Source: Lysobacter sp. BMK333-48F3 (lineage in GTDB: Bacteria > Pseudomonadota > Gammaproteobacteria > Xanthomonadales > Xanthomonadaceae). From it: a stretch of DNA of 64,000 nt. The notes beneath the pieces were generated by a model that did not search any database, had not been told where the DNA came from, and worked only from the letters and a program-made list of their open reading frames with translations. Positions 57,959-64,000 of this stretch are shown piece by piece (the first letter of the stretch is position 1; the number at the start of each line of letters is the position of its first letter). A program made the translations under genes and the position numbers. The stretch spans positions 3,658,501 through 3,722,500 of the forward strand of contig NZ_JAIHOO010000001.1 of assembly GCF_019733395.1 (NCBI RefSeq). Reading direction: 5' to 3'.

Positions 57959-58468
57959 CTACAGAGGGGCGCGGTAGCCGACTTCGACGATGACGAAGCG
58001 GGTCGGGCCGGCCGGCAGCATCGCTTCGAATTCGTCGTCGACCCGGCGCTTGAGCATCGCGCGCGCCAGCGGCGAGTCGATGCTGATGTGGCCGAGCCGG
58101 GCGTCGGTTTCGTCCGGGCCGACCACGCGATAGCGCGCGGTCTGCCCGTCGGCGAGGTTCTCGACCTCGACCCAGGCGCCGAAGAACACCGCCTGCGGGT
58201 CGCTGGGCACGGTGTCGATCACCCGCAGCAGCGGCAGGCGCTTGCTCAGGTAGCGCACCCGCCGGTCGATCTCGCCCAGCTGCTTCTTGCGATAGGTGTA
58301 CTCGGCGTTCTCCGAGCGATCGCCCTCGGCCGCCGCGGCGGCCAGGGCTTTGACGACTTCGGGGCGGCGCAGCCGCCACAACTCGTCCAGTTCGTGCTTC
58401 AGCCGCGCGTGGCCCTCCCGCGTGATCAGGGCCGTGCCGTGTTCGGCGGGAGGGCGCCAGCGACTCAT
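57959..58468 (-). CDS. greB: transcription elongation factor GreB
   Basis: 169 residues. The N-terminal coiled coil has '[20 protein letters not shown]' with '[20 protein letters not shown]' and '[20 protein letters not shown]'. At its tip '[11 protein letters not shown]' holds the acidic residues that reach into RNA polymerase and trigger transcript cleavage in backtracked complexes. The C-terminal FKBP-like domain ('[20 protein letters not shown]', '[15 protein letters not shown]') fits GreB rather than GreA. The TAG stop lies in a dispersed repeat. It lies 7 bp after the NlpE-like gene, so it is part of that operon. Confidence 0.92.
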   Translation of the reverse strand: MSRWRPPAEHGTALITREGHARLKHELDELWRLRRPEVVKALAAAAAEGDRSENAEYTYRKKQLGEIDRRVRYLSKRLPLLRVIDTVPSDPQAVFFGAWVEVENLADGQTARYRVVGPDETDARLGHISIDSPLARAMLKRRVDDEFEAMLPAGPTRFVIVEVGYRAPL

Positions 58469-58475
58469 GCCCGGG

Positions 58476-58979
58476 TTACTGCGCCGCGGTGGCGCGTTTG
58501 AGGCTGTAGTTGAGCTCCGACTCGATCTTCTTGCCTTCCTGGTCGAGCAGGCGGATCTCGTCGTTGGACACGACCTCGTACAGGCGGTCCTGGTCGCTCT
58601 TGCTGTTCGGATCCAGGCGCAGGCGCTTGCCGTCCTCTTCCGCGGCCCAGTGGCCGTCGCCCTTGGCGTTGCCGTCCTTCTTGCCCTGGTAGGTCTCTTC
58701 GACGGTGTAGCTGCCGTCGGCCTTGAAATCGACCTTGGTGTCGATGCCGCTGCAGTCGGCGCAGGGCAGGGTGCCGGCGAAGGCGCCGGCGAAGGCGGCG
58801 GCGTCGAAACCGGCCTTGGGCGCTTCGGCGACCGGCATCGGCTCGGCCGGAGCGGCCGGGGCCGGAGCGGTTTCGGCGGCCTTGGGCGCATCGGCCGCGG
58901 GGGCGGCGTCGTCGGGCTTCTTGCAGGCGCTCAGCGAGAGCGCGGCGAGGCAGGCGAGGGCGAGCAGGTGCTTGGTCAC
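58476..58979 (-). CDS. NlpE-like copper-resistance/envelope-stress lipoprotein
   Basis: 167 residues from a GTG (58977-58979) with AGGA upstream. The lipoprotein signal ends 'ALSLSAC'. After an Ala/Pro linker (about 25-65) comes the NlpE N-terminal domain: '[20 protein letters not shown]', '[16 protein letters not shown]' and '[16 protein letters not shown]'. The C-x-x-C pair in PCADC is the family mark and may bind metal or sense redox. E. coli NlpE also has a second domain that signals to Cpx; that domain is absent here. Operon: HerA-like ATPase, this gene, greB. Confidence 0.87.
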   Translation of the reverse strand: MTKHLLALACLAALSLSACKKPDDAAPAADAPKAAETAPAPAAPAEPMPVAEAPKAGFDAAAFAGAFAGTLPCADCSGIDTKVDFKADGSYTVEETYQGKKDGNAKGDGHWAAEEDGKRLRLDPNSKSDQDRLYEVVSNDEIRLLDQEGKKIESELNYSLKRATAAQ

Positions 58980-59040
58980 GGGCGGATCCTGATGGAGTGG
59001 ATGGGACGGCGGCCGCACGGCCGCCGCAGTGCGGGCGGCG

Positions 59041-60576
59041 TCAGCGCTTGCCGCCGAAAATGCCGCCGAGCAGGCCGCGCAGGATCTGCCGGCCGATCTG
59101 GCTGCCGACGGTGCGCGCGGTCTGCTTGGCCATGGTCTCGACCATGCCCTGGCGGCGCTTGGTGCCGAATACCGCGTCCTTGACCGCCTGGCCGAAACCG
59201 CCTTCTTCCTGGTCGTCCTGTTCGCGGGTCTTGGCCGCCGGCGCGTCGGCCTGGGCGGTCGCGGTCTCGGCGCGCTTGGCCAGCATTTCGGCGGCCGATT
59301 CGCGGTCGATCTCCTGGTCGTACTTGGTGCCGATCGGGCTGCCGGCGCGGACCTGCTGGCGCTCGGCCTCGGTGATCGCGCCCATCCGGCAGCGCGGCGG
59401 CGCGACCAGGGTGCGTTCGACCGGCATCGGCACGCCCTTGTCCTGCAGGGTCGAGACCAGCGCCTCGCCGGTGCCGAGCTTGGAGATCGCCTCGGCCACG
59501 TTCAGCGCCGGATTGGGCACGAAGGTCTCCGCGGCGGTGCGCACCGCCTTCTGGTCGCGCGGGGTGAAGGCGCGCAGCGCGTGCTGCACTCGGTTGCCGA
59601 GCTGGCCGAGGATGGCGTCGGGCACGTCGTCGGGGAACTGCGAGCAGAAGTACACGCCCACGCCCTTGGAGCGGATGATCCGCACCACCTGCTCGACCCG
59701 CTGCTGCAGCGCCGCCGGGGCGTCGTCGAACAGCAGGTGCGCTTCGTCGAACACGAACACCAGCTTGGGCCGGTCGAGGTCGCCGACTTCGGGCAACTGT
59801 TCGAACAGCTCCGACAGCAGCCACAGCAGGAAGCTGGAATACAGGCGCGGCTTGAGGATCAGCGAGTCGGCGGCGAGCACGTTGATCAGGCCGCGGCCGT
59901 CCTGGGTGGTGCGCATCAGGTCGGTCAGCTCCAGCGCCGGCTCGCCGAAGAAATGCGCGCCGCCTTCCTGCTCCAGGCGCAGCAGGGCGCGCTGGATCGC
60001 GCCGATCGACTGCGCGCTGACCAGGCCGTAGCTGGTCGAGATGTCCTTGCGTTCCTCGGCGACCAGGCCGAGCAGGGCGCGCAGGTCGGCCAGGTCGAGC
60101 AGCAGCAGGCCGCGGTCGTCGGCCAGCTTGAAGACGATGTCGAGCACGCCGGACTGGGTGTCGTTGAGTTCCAGGATGCGCGAGATCAGGGTCGGGCCCA
60201 TCTCGCTGACCGTGGTCCGCACCGGATGGCCGAGCTTGCCGAACAGGTCCCAGAACACCACCGGATTGGCCGCCGGCGCGTAGTCGGTCAGGCCGATCTC
60301 GCTCAGCCGCGCCTGCAGCTTGTCGTTGAGCGTGCCCGCCGCGGCCAGGCCGGCGACATCGCCTTTGACGTCGGCCAGGAACACCGGCACGCCCTGGCGC
60401 GAGAAGCCTTCGGCCAGGGTCATCAGGGTCACGGTCTTGCCGGTGCCGGTGGCGCCGGCGACCAGTCCGTGGCGGTTGCCGAGCTTGGTGTGCAGGAACA
60501 CCTGGCCGCTGTCCGGCGTGGTCACCGCCTTGCCGATCAGGATGTCGTTCGGGTTTGCGCCGGGGGTCGGGGCCAT
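59041..60576 (-). CDS. HerA-like DUF853 ATPase (YjgR family)
   Basis: 511 residues. Walker A is 'GLVAGATGTGKTVTLMTLAE', Walker B 'KLVFVFDEAHLLFDDAPAAL', plus 'VPVFLADVKGDVAGLAAAGT', 'LINVLAADSLILKPRLYSSF' and 'GVYFCSQFPDDVPDAILGQL'. This is the DUF853/YjgR set of HerA-FtsK-like ATPases, whose cellular role is unclear. The C-terminus has the usual 'RTVGSQIGRQILRGLLGGIF' helix. Cytoplasmic hexamer expected. It is the first gene of an operon with NlpE-like and greB. Confidence 0.9.
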   Translation of the reverse strand: MAPTPGANPNDILIGKAVTTPDSGQVFLHTKLGNRHGLVAGATGTGKTVTLMTLAEGFSRQGVPVFLADVKGDVAGLAAAGTLNDKLQARLSEIGLTDYAPAANPVVFWDLFGKLGHPVRTTVSEMGPTLISRILELNDTQSGVLDIVFKLADDRGLLLLDLADLRALLGLVAEERKDISTSYGLVSAQSIGAIQRALLRLEQEGGAHFFGEPALELTDLMRTTQDGRGLINVLAADSLILKPRLYSSFLLWLLSELFEQLPEVGDLDRPKLVFVFDEAHLLFDDAPAALQQRVEQVVRIIRSKGVGVYFCSQFPDDVPDAILGQLGNRVQHALRAFTPRDQKAVRTAAETFVPNPALNVAEAISKLGTGEALVSTLQDKGVPMPVERTLVAPPRCRMGAITEAERQQVRAGSPIGTKYDQEIDRESAAEMLAKRAETATAQADAPAAKTREQDDQEEGGFGQAVKDAVFGTKRRQGMVETMAKQTARTVGSQIGRQILRGLLGGIFGGKR

Positions 60577-60801
60577 GTCGCGTCCGTGGTTCAGGAATGA
60601 AGTGCGGGGACCGATTCTAGCGGCAGGCGCCGACAGCGGGCGTGCCGGGGATGAACCGCGGCCGCGCGCGCGGCGGCCGCATTCATGGCGCAGCGCGCGA
60701 CTCGACCGACCGGGCAATCCGGTAATGTGTCGCAGTCCTTGCCCGGCCCGGACCGGCGCCGTTACCCTGGCCCCCCGCAAAAAGGACGCGCTGCACGCCT
60801 C

Positions 60802-62376
60802 ATGCCCGCTTTCTCCCGCATTCCCGGCGCGCTGGCGCCGCTCGCCGCGGCGCTCGCGCTGTACAGCCTGTCGCCGCAAGCCGCCGCCCTGTCCAAGCGC
60901 GACCAGGCCGCGGTCGATGCCCTGAACCAGCGCATGCAGTCGGCCGAGGCGCGCTACCAGTCGGCCCTGGTCAAGATCCGCAACGCCGATCCGGCCGGTC
61001 GCCAGGACGGCGACGCCGCGCTGGAGGACATGGAGGACGTGATCGCGGCCTGCATGAAGCAGAAGGGCTGCCAGACCAACACCTTGCTGGCGGCCTACAA
61101 GCGCCTGCTCAAGGCCAATGCCGACGCGTCCGCCAGCGTCGACGACGACGGCGAGGACGCCGGCACGCTGGACAGCGAGGGCCTGGCCGCCGATGTCCCG
61201 GAGGCGGCGCGCGCGGCCGCGCTGCTCAGCGCCGACGGCCAGCGCTTCGTCAAGATGGTGCAGTACAACCCGGCGGTGCAGGCCGGCATCCGCCGCTGGC
61301 TGACCGACATGCGCGGCTCGCTGATGCAGAGCTACGACAACTACCAGTACATGCGCCAGATGATGTGGCCGCAGTTCGACCGTGCCGGCCTGCCCGAGGC
61401 GCTGCTGTTCGGGATCATGGCCAAGGAGTCCAACGGCAAGGTCCATGTGACCTCGCGCGCCGGCGCCGCCGGCCCGCTGCAGTTCATGTTCGCCACCGGC
61501 AAGCGCTTCGGCCTCGGCGACGACGGCTCGGGCTTCGACACCCGCTACGACCCGCGCGAGTCCTCGCAGGCCGCGGCCGAGTACCTCAACGAGCGCCTGG
61601 GCCAGCTCAACAACAGCATCGAGATGTCGCTGGCCGCCTACAACGGCGGCGAGGGCCGCGCGCTGCGGATCAACAACGCCAGCGGCGGGCGCAATTTCTG
61701 GGACGAGTCGGTGTACAACCAGTTCCCGGCCGAGACCCGCGATTACGTGCCGATGGTGGTCGCCGCGGCCTGGCTGTTCCTGCACCCGCGCGAGTACGGG
61801 CTGAACTTCCACAAGGTCGATGCGAAGCCGGCGCAACTGCGCCTGAGCCGGCCGAGTTCGATCTACGAGCTGACCATCTGCCTGGGCAGCAGCGGCACCC
61901 GCGAGGGCTACATGCGCGCGCTGCGCAACCTCAACCCGCGCTACCAGGCCGACACCTACCTGTCGGCCGGCACCACCCTCAACGCCACCGTGCGCATGGT
62001 CGGCCTGTACAACCGCTGGTGCCTGCAGGGCAAGCGCGCCGACCTGGCCCGCACCCTGGTCAACAGCGATGTCGCCAGCGCCATCGTCCGCACCGGTCCG
62101 CTGACCGTGGTGCCGAGCACCGGCAGCGGCGAGGACGGCACCCTGGCGACCACCGTCGCCACCGGCGTGCCGGCTCCGGCCGCGAGCGCCAGGCCGGCGC
62201 CGGCGAAGAAGCCGGCCAAGCCAGGCAGCTACAAGGTTCGCCGCGGCGAGACCCTGACCGACGTGGCGCAGAAGTTCCAGTGCGACACCAAGCAACTGGC
62301 CAAGGCCAACGGGATCAAGGCGCCGCGCTACATGGTCAAGCCGGGGCAGACGCTGAAGCTGGCCGGCTGCGGCTGA
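60802..62376 (+). CDS. membrane-bound lytic transglycosylase with LysM (MltD-like)
   Basis: 524 residues with a signal (1-29). The lytic-transglycosylase domain (about 180-320) has catalytic Glu209 in 'FGIMAKESNGKVHVTS', then 'RAGAAGPLQFMFATGKRFGL' and 'NNSIEMSLAAYNGGEGRALR'. A C-terminal LysM domain (about 477-521, 'YKVRRGETLTDVAQKFQCDT') binds glycan. It cleaves the MurNAc-GlcNAc bond of peptidoglycan with an anhydro product, in the periplasm. There is no lipobox. A 120-residue N-terminal part is Asp/Ala-rich. It is divergent from the HerA-like operon. Confidence 0.9.
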   Translation: MPAFSRIPGALAPLAAALALYSLSPQAAALSKRDQAAVDALNQRMQSAEARYQSALVKIRNADPAGRQDGDAALEDMEDVIAACMKQKGCQTNTLLAAYKRLLKANADASASVDDDGEDAGTLDSEGLAADVPEAARAAALLSADGQRFVKMVQYNPAVQAGIRRWLTDMRGSLMQSYDNYQYMRQMMWPQFDRAGLPEALLFGIMAKESNGKVHVTSRAGAAGPLQFMFATGKRFGLGDDGSGFDTRYDPRESSQAAAEYLNERLGQLNNSIEMSLAAYNGGEGRALRINNASGGRNFWDESVYNQFPAETRDYVPMVVAAAWLFLHPREYGLNFHKVDAKPAQLRLSRPSSIYELTICLGSSGTREGYMRALRNLNPRYQADTYLSAGTTLNATVRMVGLYNRWCLQGKRADLARTLVNSDVASAIVRTGPLTVVPSTGSGEDGTLATTVATGVPAPAASARPAPAKKPAKPGSYKVRRGETLTDVAQKFQCDTKQLAKANGIKAPRYMVKPGQTLKLAGCG

Positions 62377-62426
62377 GTCGCCGCACGATCCGGCATTCGC
62401 CGCGACCTGTCCGGCCCTCACCCCAA

Positions 62427-62452
62427 CCCCTCTCCCGCAAGCGGGAGAGGGG
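62427..62452. repeat. CTCTCCCGC palindrome, second locus
   Basis: CCCCTCTCCCGC-AA-GCGGGAGAGGGG, identical to the copy at 32762-32787, lies 51 bp after the transglycosylase stop and may serve as its terminator. Confidence 0.85.
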
Positions 62453-62635
62453 CTAGTAGCGGCGGGGAGCATTCGGAATGCGGGAGAGCAGCGGCGATTC
62501 GGCTGCTGTTGCAGTATGAAAATCTTCAACGCTGGCAGCGCGAAGCTTGCGTCGTTTCGCGGCTCGGCGCTGCGGCGTCCGGCTAAGCTGAGCGGCTTGC
62601 GCGGCCGTCGCCGCGCGTCGAGGAGTTCCGCGCCG

Positions 62636-63316
62636 ATGCACAGCTCAACGATGCGATCGCCGACCCCGTCCGCGGCCGTGTGGCGGACCGTGGTCGCGGT
62701 CGTGGCGGCGCTCGCCATCGTCGGCGCCTATGCGGCGCCGTGGCTGCATTACCTGTGCAAGCCGGCGGCGACGCTGTCGATCGCGGCGATGGTGCTGCGC
62801 CTGGGCGCCGGCGCCGAGCCCGGCTATCGGCGCGCGATCGTCGCCGGCCTGCTGCTGTCGACCGCGGGCGATGTGTTCCTGATGCTGCCCGGCGACTGGT
62901 TCGTGTTCGGACTGGCCTCGTTCCTGTGCGCGCACATCGCCTATCTGGTCGGCCTGTGCCGGCGCGCGCGGCCGTTCGCGGCGCTATGGCCGTTCCCGGC
63001 CTACGCGGCGCTCGCCGGCACGGTGTTGTGGGTGTTGTGGCCGCATCTGCCGGGCGAGCTGCGCGTTCCGGTGGTCGTCTACGTCGCGGTGCTGGCGGCG
63101 ATGGCGGCGCAGGCGGCGGCGGTGTGGCGCCGGCGCGCCGGTTCGGCCGCCGCGGCGGCGGCCGCGCTCGGCGGCGCTTGCTTCGTGCTGTCCGATGCGA
63201 CCCTGGCGATCGACCGTTTCGCCGCACCGTTCGCCGCCGCGCAGGCGCTGGTACTGGCCAGCTACTGGGCGGCGCAGTGGTGGATCGGCCGTTCGGCGAC
63301 GCTGGCGCGGGATTGA
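62636..63316 (+). CDS. lysoplasmalogenase-family (YhhN) membrane protein
   Basis: 226 residues with seven to eight membrane helices. 'WLHYLCKPAATLSIAAMVLR', 'LLLSTAGDVFLMLPGDWFVF', 'FLCAHIAYLVGL' and 'CFVLSDATLAIDRF' are conserved in YhhN/TMEM86; the two Asp (GDVFLM and SDATLA) are likely in the active site. Family members hydrolyse the vinyl-ether bond of lysoplasmalogen in animals and some bacteria; the bacterial substrate is often uncertain. Start ATG 62636 with GAGGAG; a second ATG 15 bp later is possible. Confidence 0.87.
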   Translation: MHSSTMRSPTPSAAVWRTVVAVVAALAIVGAYAAPWLHYLCKPAATLSIAAMVLRLGAGAEPGYRRAIVAGLLLSTAGDVFLMLPGDWFVFGLASFLCAHIAYLVGLCRRARPFAALWPFPAYAALAGTVLWVLWPHLPGELRVPVVVYVAVLAAMAAQAAAVWRRRAGSAAAAAAALGGACFVLSDATLAIDRFAAPFAAAQALVLASYWAAQWWIGRSATLARD

Positions 63317-63405
63317 ACGAGCCGGCAGCGGCGGCGACCCGGCGGTCGACGCCGTGCGCCCGTCCGCCGGCGTGCGGGAGCGGGCGCCGGCATCGATGCA
63401 GAGGC

Positions 63406-64000
63406 TCAACCGGCCGGCGCGGCCGGAGCGGTTTTGTCCGCCGGAGCGTCGGGCGACGGCGTCAGCGCCTCGCGCGCCTTGTTCCACAAACTGCCGGCGG
63501 CTTCGCCGGCCTGGCCGACGCCTTTCTGCAAGGACTCGCCCATCGGCCGCAGCTTCTGCTCGTCGGCCAGGTTTGCGGCGGCACGCACGGCGGTGGGGCC
63601 GTGCTGCTTGGCCGCGTCCCAGGCCAGGGTGGCGATCAGGCGCGGCATGAAGGCGAAGGAGTCGACGTCGCCGCCCTTGGCTTCGGCCTGGGCGATCAGC
63701 GCGGTCAGCTCCTTGCGCACGCCGGCCGGGACGCTGGGGTCCTGGCTCAGCCGCTTGAGTTCGACCAGCGCCTCGCCGACGCGGCCTTCCTGCACCGCCA
63801 CGCCGACCGCGGCGATCTTGCCCAGCCAAGGCGCCTGCAGCATCTGTCCGAGCGCGTCGGCGTGGATCTGGGCGCGGTCCCAGCGTTTTTCGCTGACCGC
63901 CAGATAGCCCAGGCCCAGGTGCAGGGTCAGCATCTGTCCGGCCGGCGTCTGCTCCGCGCCGGGCGCGCGCGGCACGGCCCAGACCCGTTCGCTCTCGGCC
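63406..64000 (-). CDS. hypothetical protein, 3' part only
   Basis: The gene runs off the right edge; about 198 C-terminal residues are visible. They are helical and Ala-rich, with 'LTLHLGLGYLAVSEKRWDRA', 'GVAVQEGRVGEALVELKRLS' and 'RKELTALIAQAEAKGGDVDS', which look like TPR-type helix pairs. 'FAFMPRLIATLAWDAAKQHG' follows, then a Pro/Ala tail 'SPDAPADKTAPAAPAG'. I do not recognise the family. No start or N-terminal domain can be judged here. Confidence 0.65.
   Translation of the reverse strand, partial: AESERVWAVPRAPGAEQTPAGQMLTLHLGLGYLAVSEKRWDRAQIHADALGQMLQAPWLGKIAAVGVAVQEGRVGEALVELKRLSQDPSVPAGVRKELTALIAQAEAKGGDVDSFAFMPRLIATLAWDAAKQHGPTAVRAAANLADEQKLRPMGESLQKGVGQAGEAAGSLWNKAREALTPSPDAPADKTAPAAPAG

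Overview
The DNA is very GC-rich throughout and its proteins are typical of a Gram-negative gammaproteobacterium of the Xanthomonadaceae/Lysobacteraceae type, with Lysobacter the best guess. Supporting signs are a SoxR of the Cys4 iron-sulfur type, many lipoproteins and Sec-exported proteins, an autotransporter, GreB, an NlpE-like lipoprotein, and dispersed GTAGGAGCGGCG...AGCCGCGAC and CTCTCCCGC palindromes of the kind common in this family. This assignment is inferred from gene content, not from a marker gene. I see no rRNA, tRNA, transposase, integrase or CRISPR array. About 60 protein genes are annotated.

Left part (1-23.6 kb). This is mostly housekeeping and accessory metabolism. It holds a zinc-ribbon protein, a DUF1684 protein, a PhnB-like VOC protein, an orphan PAAR spike-tip protein beside an unknown gene, and a HAD phosphatase. 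It continues with a di-heme cytochrome c, an S41 peptidase, a PqaA-type hydrolase, RidA, a PuuD-like gamma-glutamyl hydrolase next to a YbdK carboxylate-amine ligase, an AraC regulator, a Gfo/Idh/MocA oxidoreductase and an MFS symporter. A TetR gene sits divergent from a darcynin-like gene across a perfect palindrome. Last come a YgjP-type metallopeptidase, a secreted PHB-depolymerase-like esterase and a phospholipase-D-like protein.

Centre-left (23.6-28.7 kb). This is the most interesting region: two near-identical 58-residue precursor peptides, too short for many gene callers, each with a strong ribosome binding site. A GC-rich hairpin follows them, then a complete class II lanthipeptide synthetase (LanM). 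No dedicated LanT/LanP exporter-protease lies nearby and the leaders lack a double-glycine site, so maturation and export are unexplained. A GT4 glycosyltransferase follows, behind its own hairpin.

Centre (28.7-32 kb). A quinone reductase and MFS efflux operon diverges from soxR. The SoxR box lies in the 19-bp spacer of a near-consensus promoter, so this is a clear redox-triggered efflux module.

Centre-right (33-42.3 kb). A surface/secreted cluster: a small Ig-like secreted protein, a DUF6916-like protein, an acetyltransferase, three phage-tail-collar proteins, and a divergent 1677-residue autotransporter with nine putative Ig (He_PIG) modules.

Right part (42.3-64 kb). It contains an HD-domain protein, an HPF/RaiA-like protein, the tRNA hydroxylase TrhO, a flavoprotein, a serine hydrolase and a repeat-dense intergenic region. 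A LysR regulator broken by a 2-nt frameshift in a CG run follows, then a PQQ-dependent dehydrogenase and a luciferase-like oxidoreductase. The rest is an FKBP isomerase, an ArsR-SRPBCC pair with twin operators, an XRE regulator, a HerA-like/NlpE-like/GreB operon, a LysM lytic transglycosylase and a lysoplasmalogenase.
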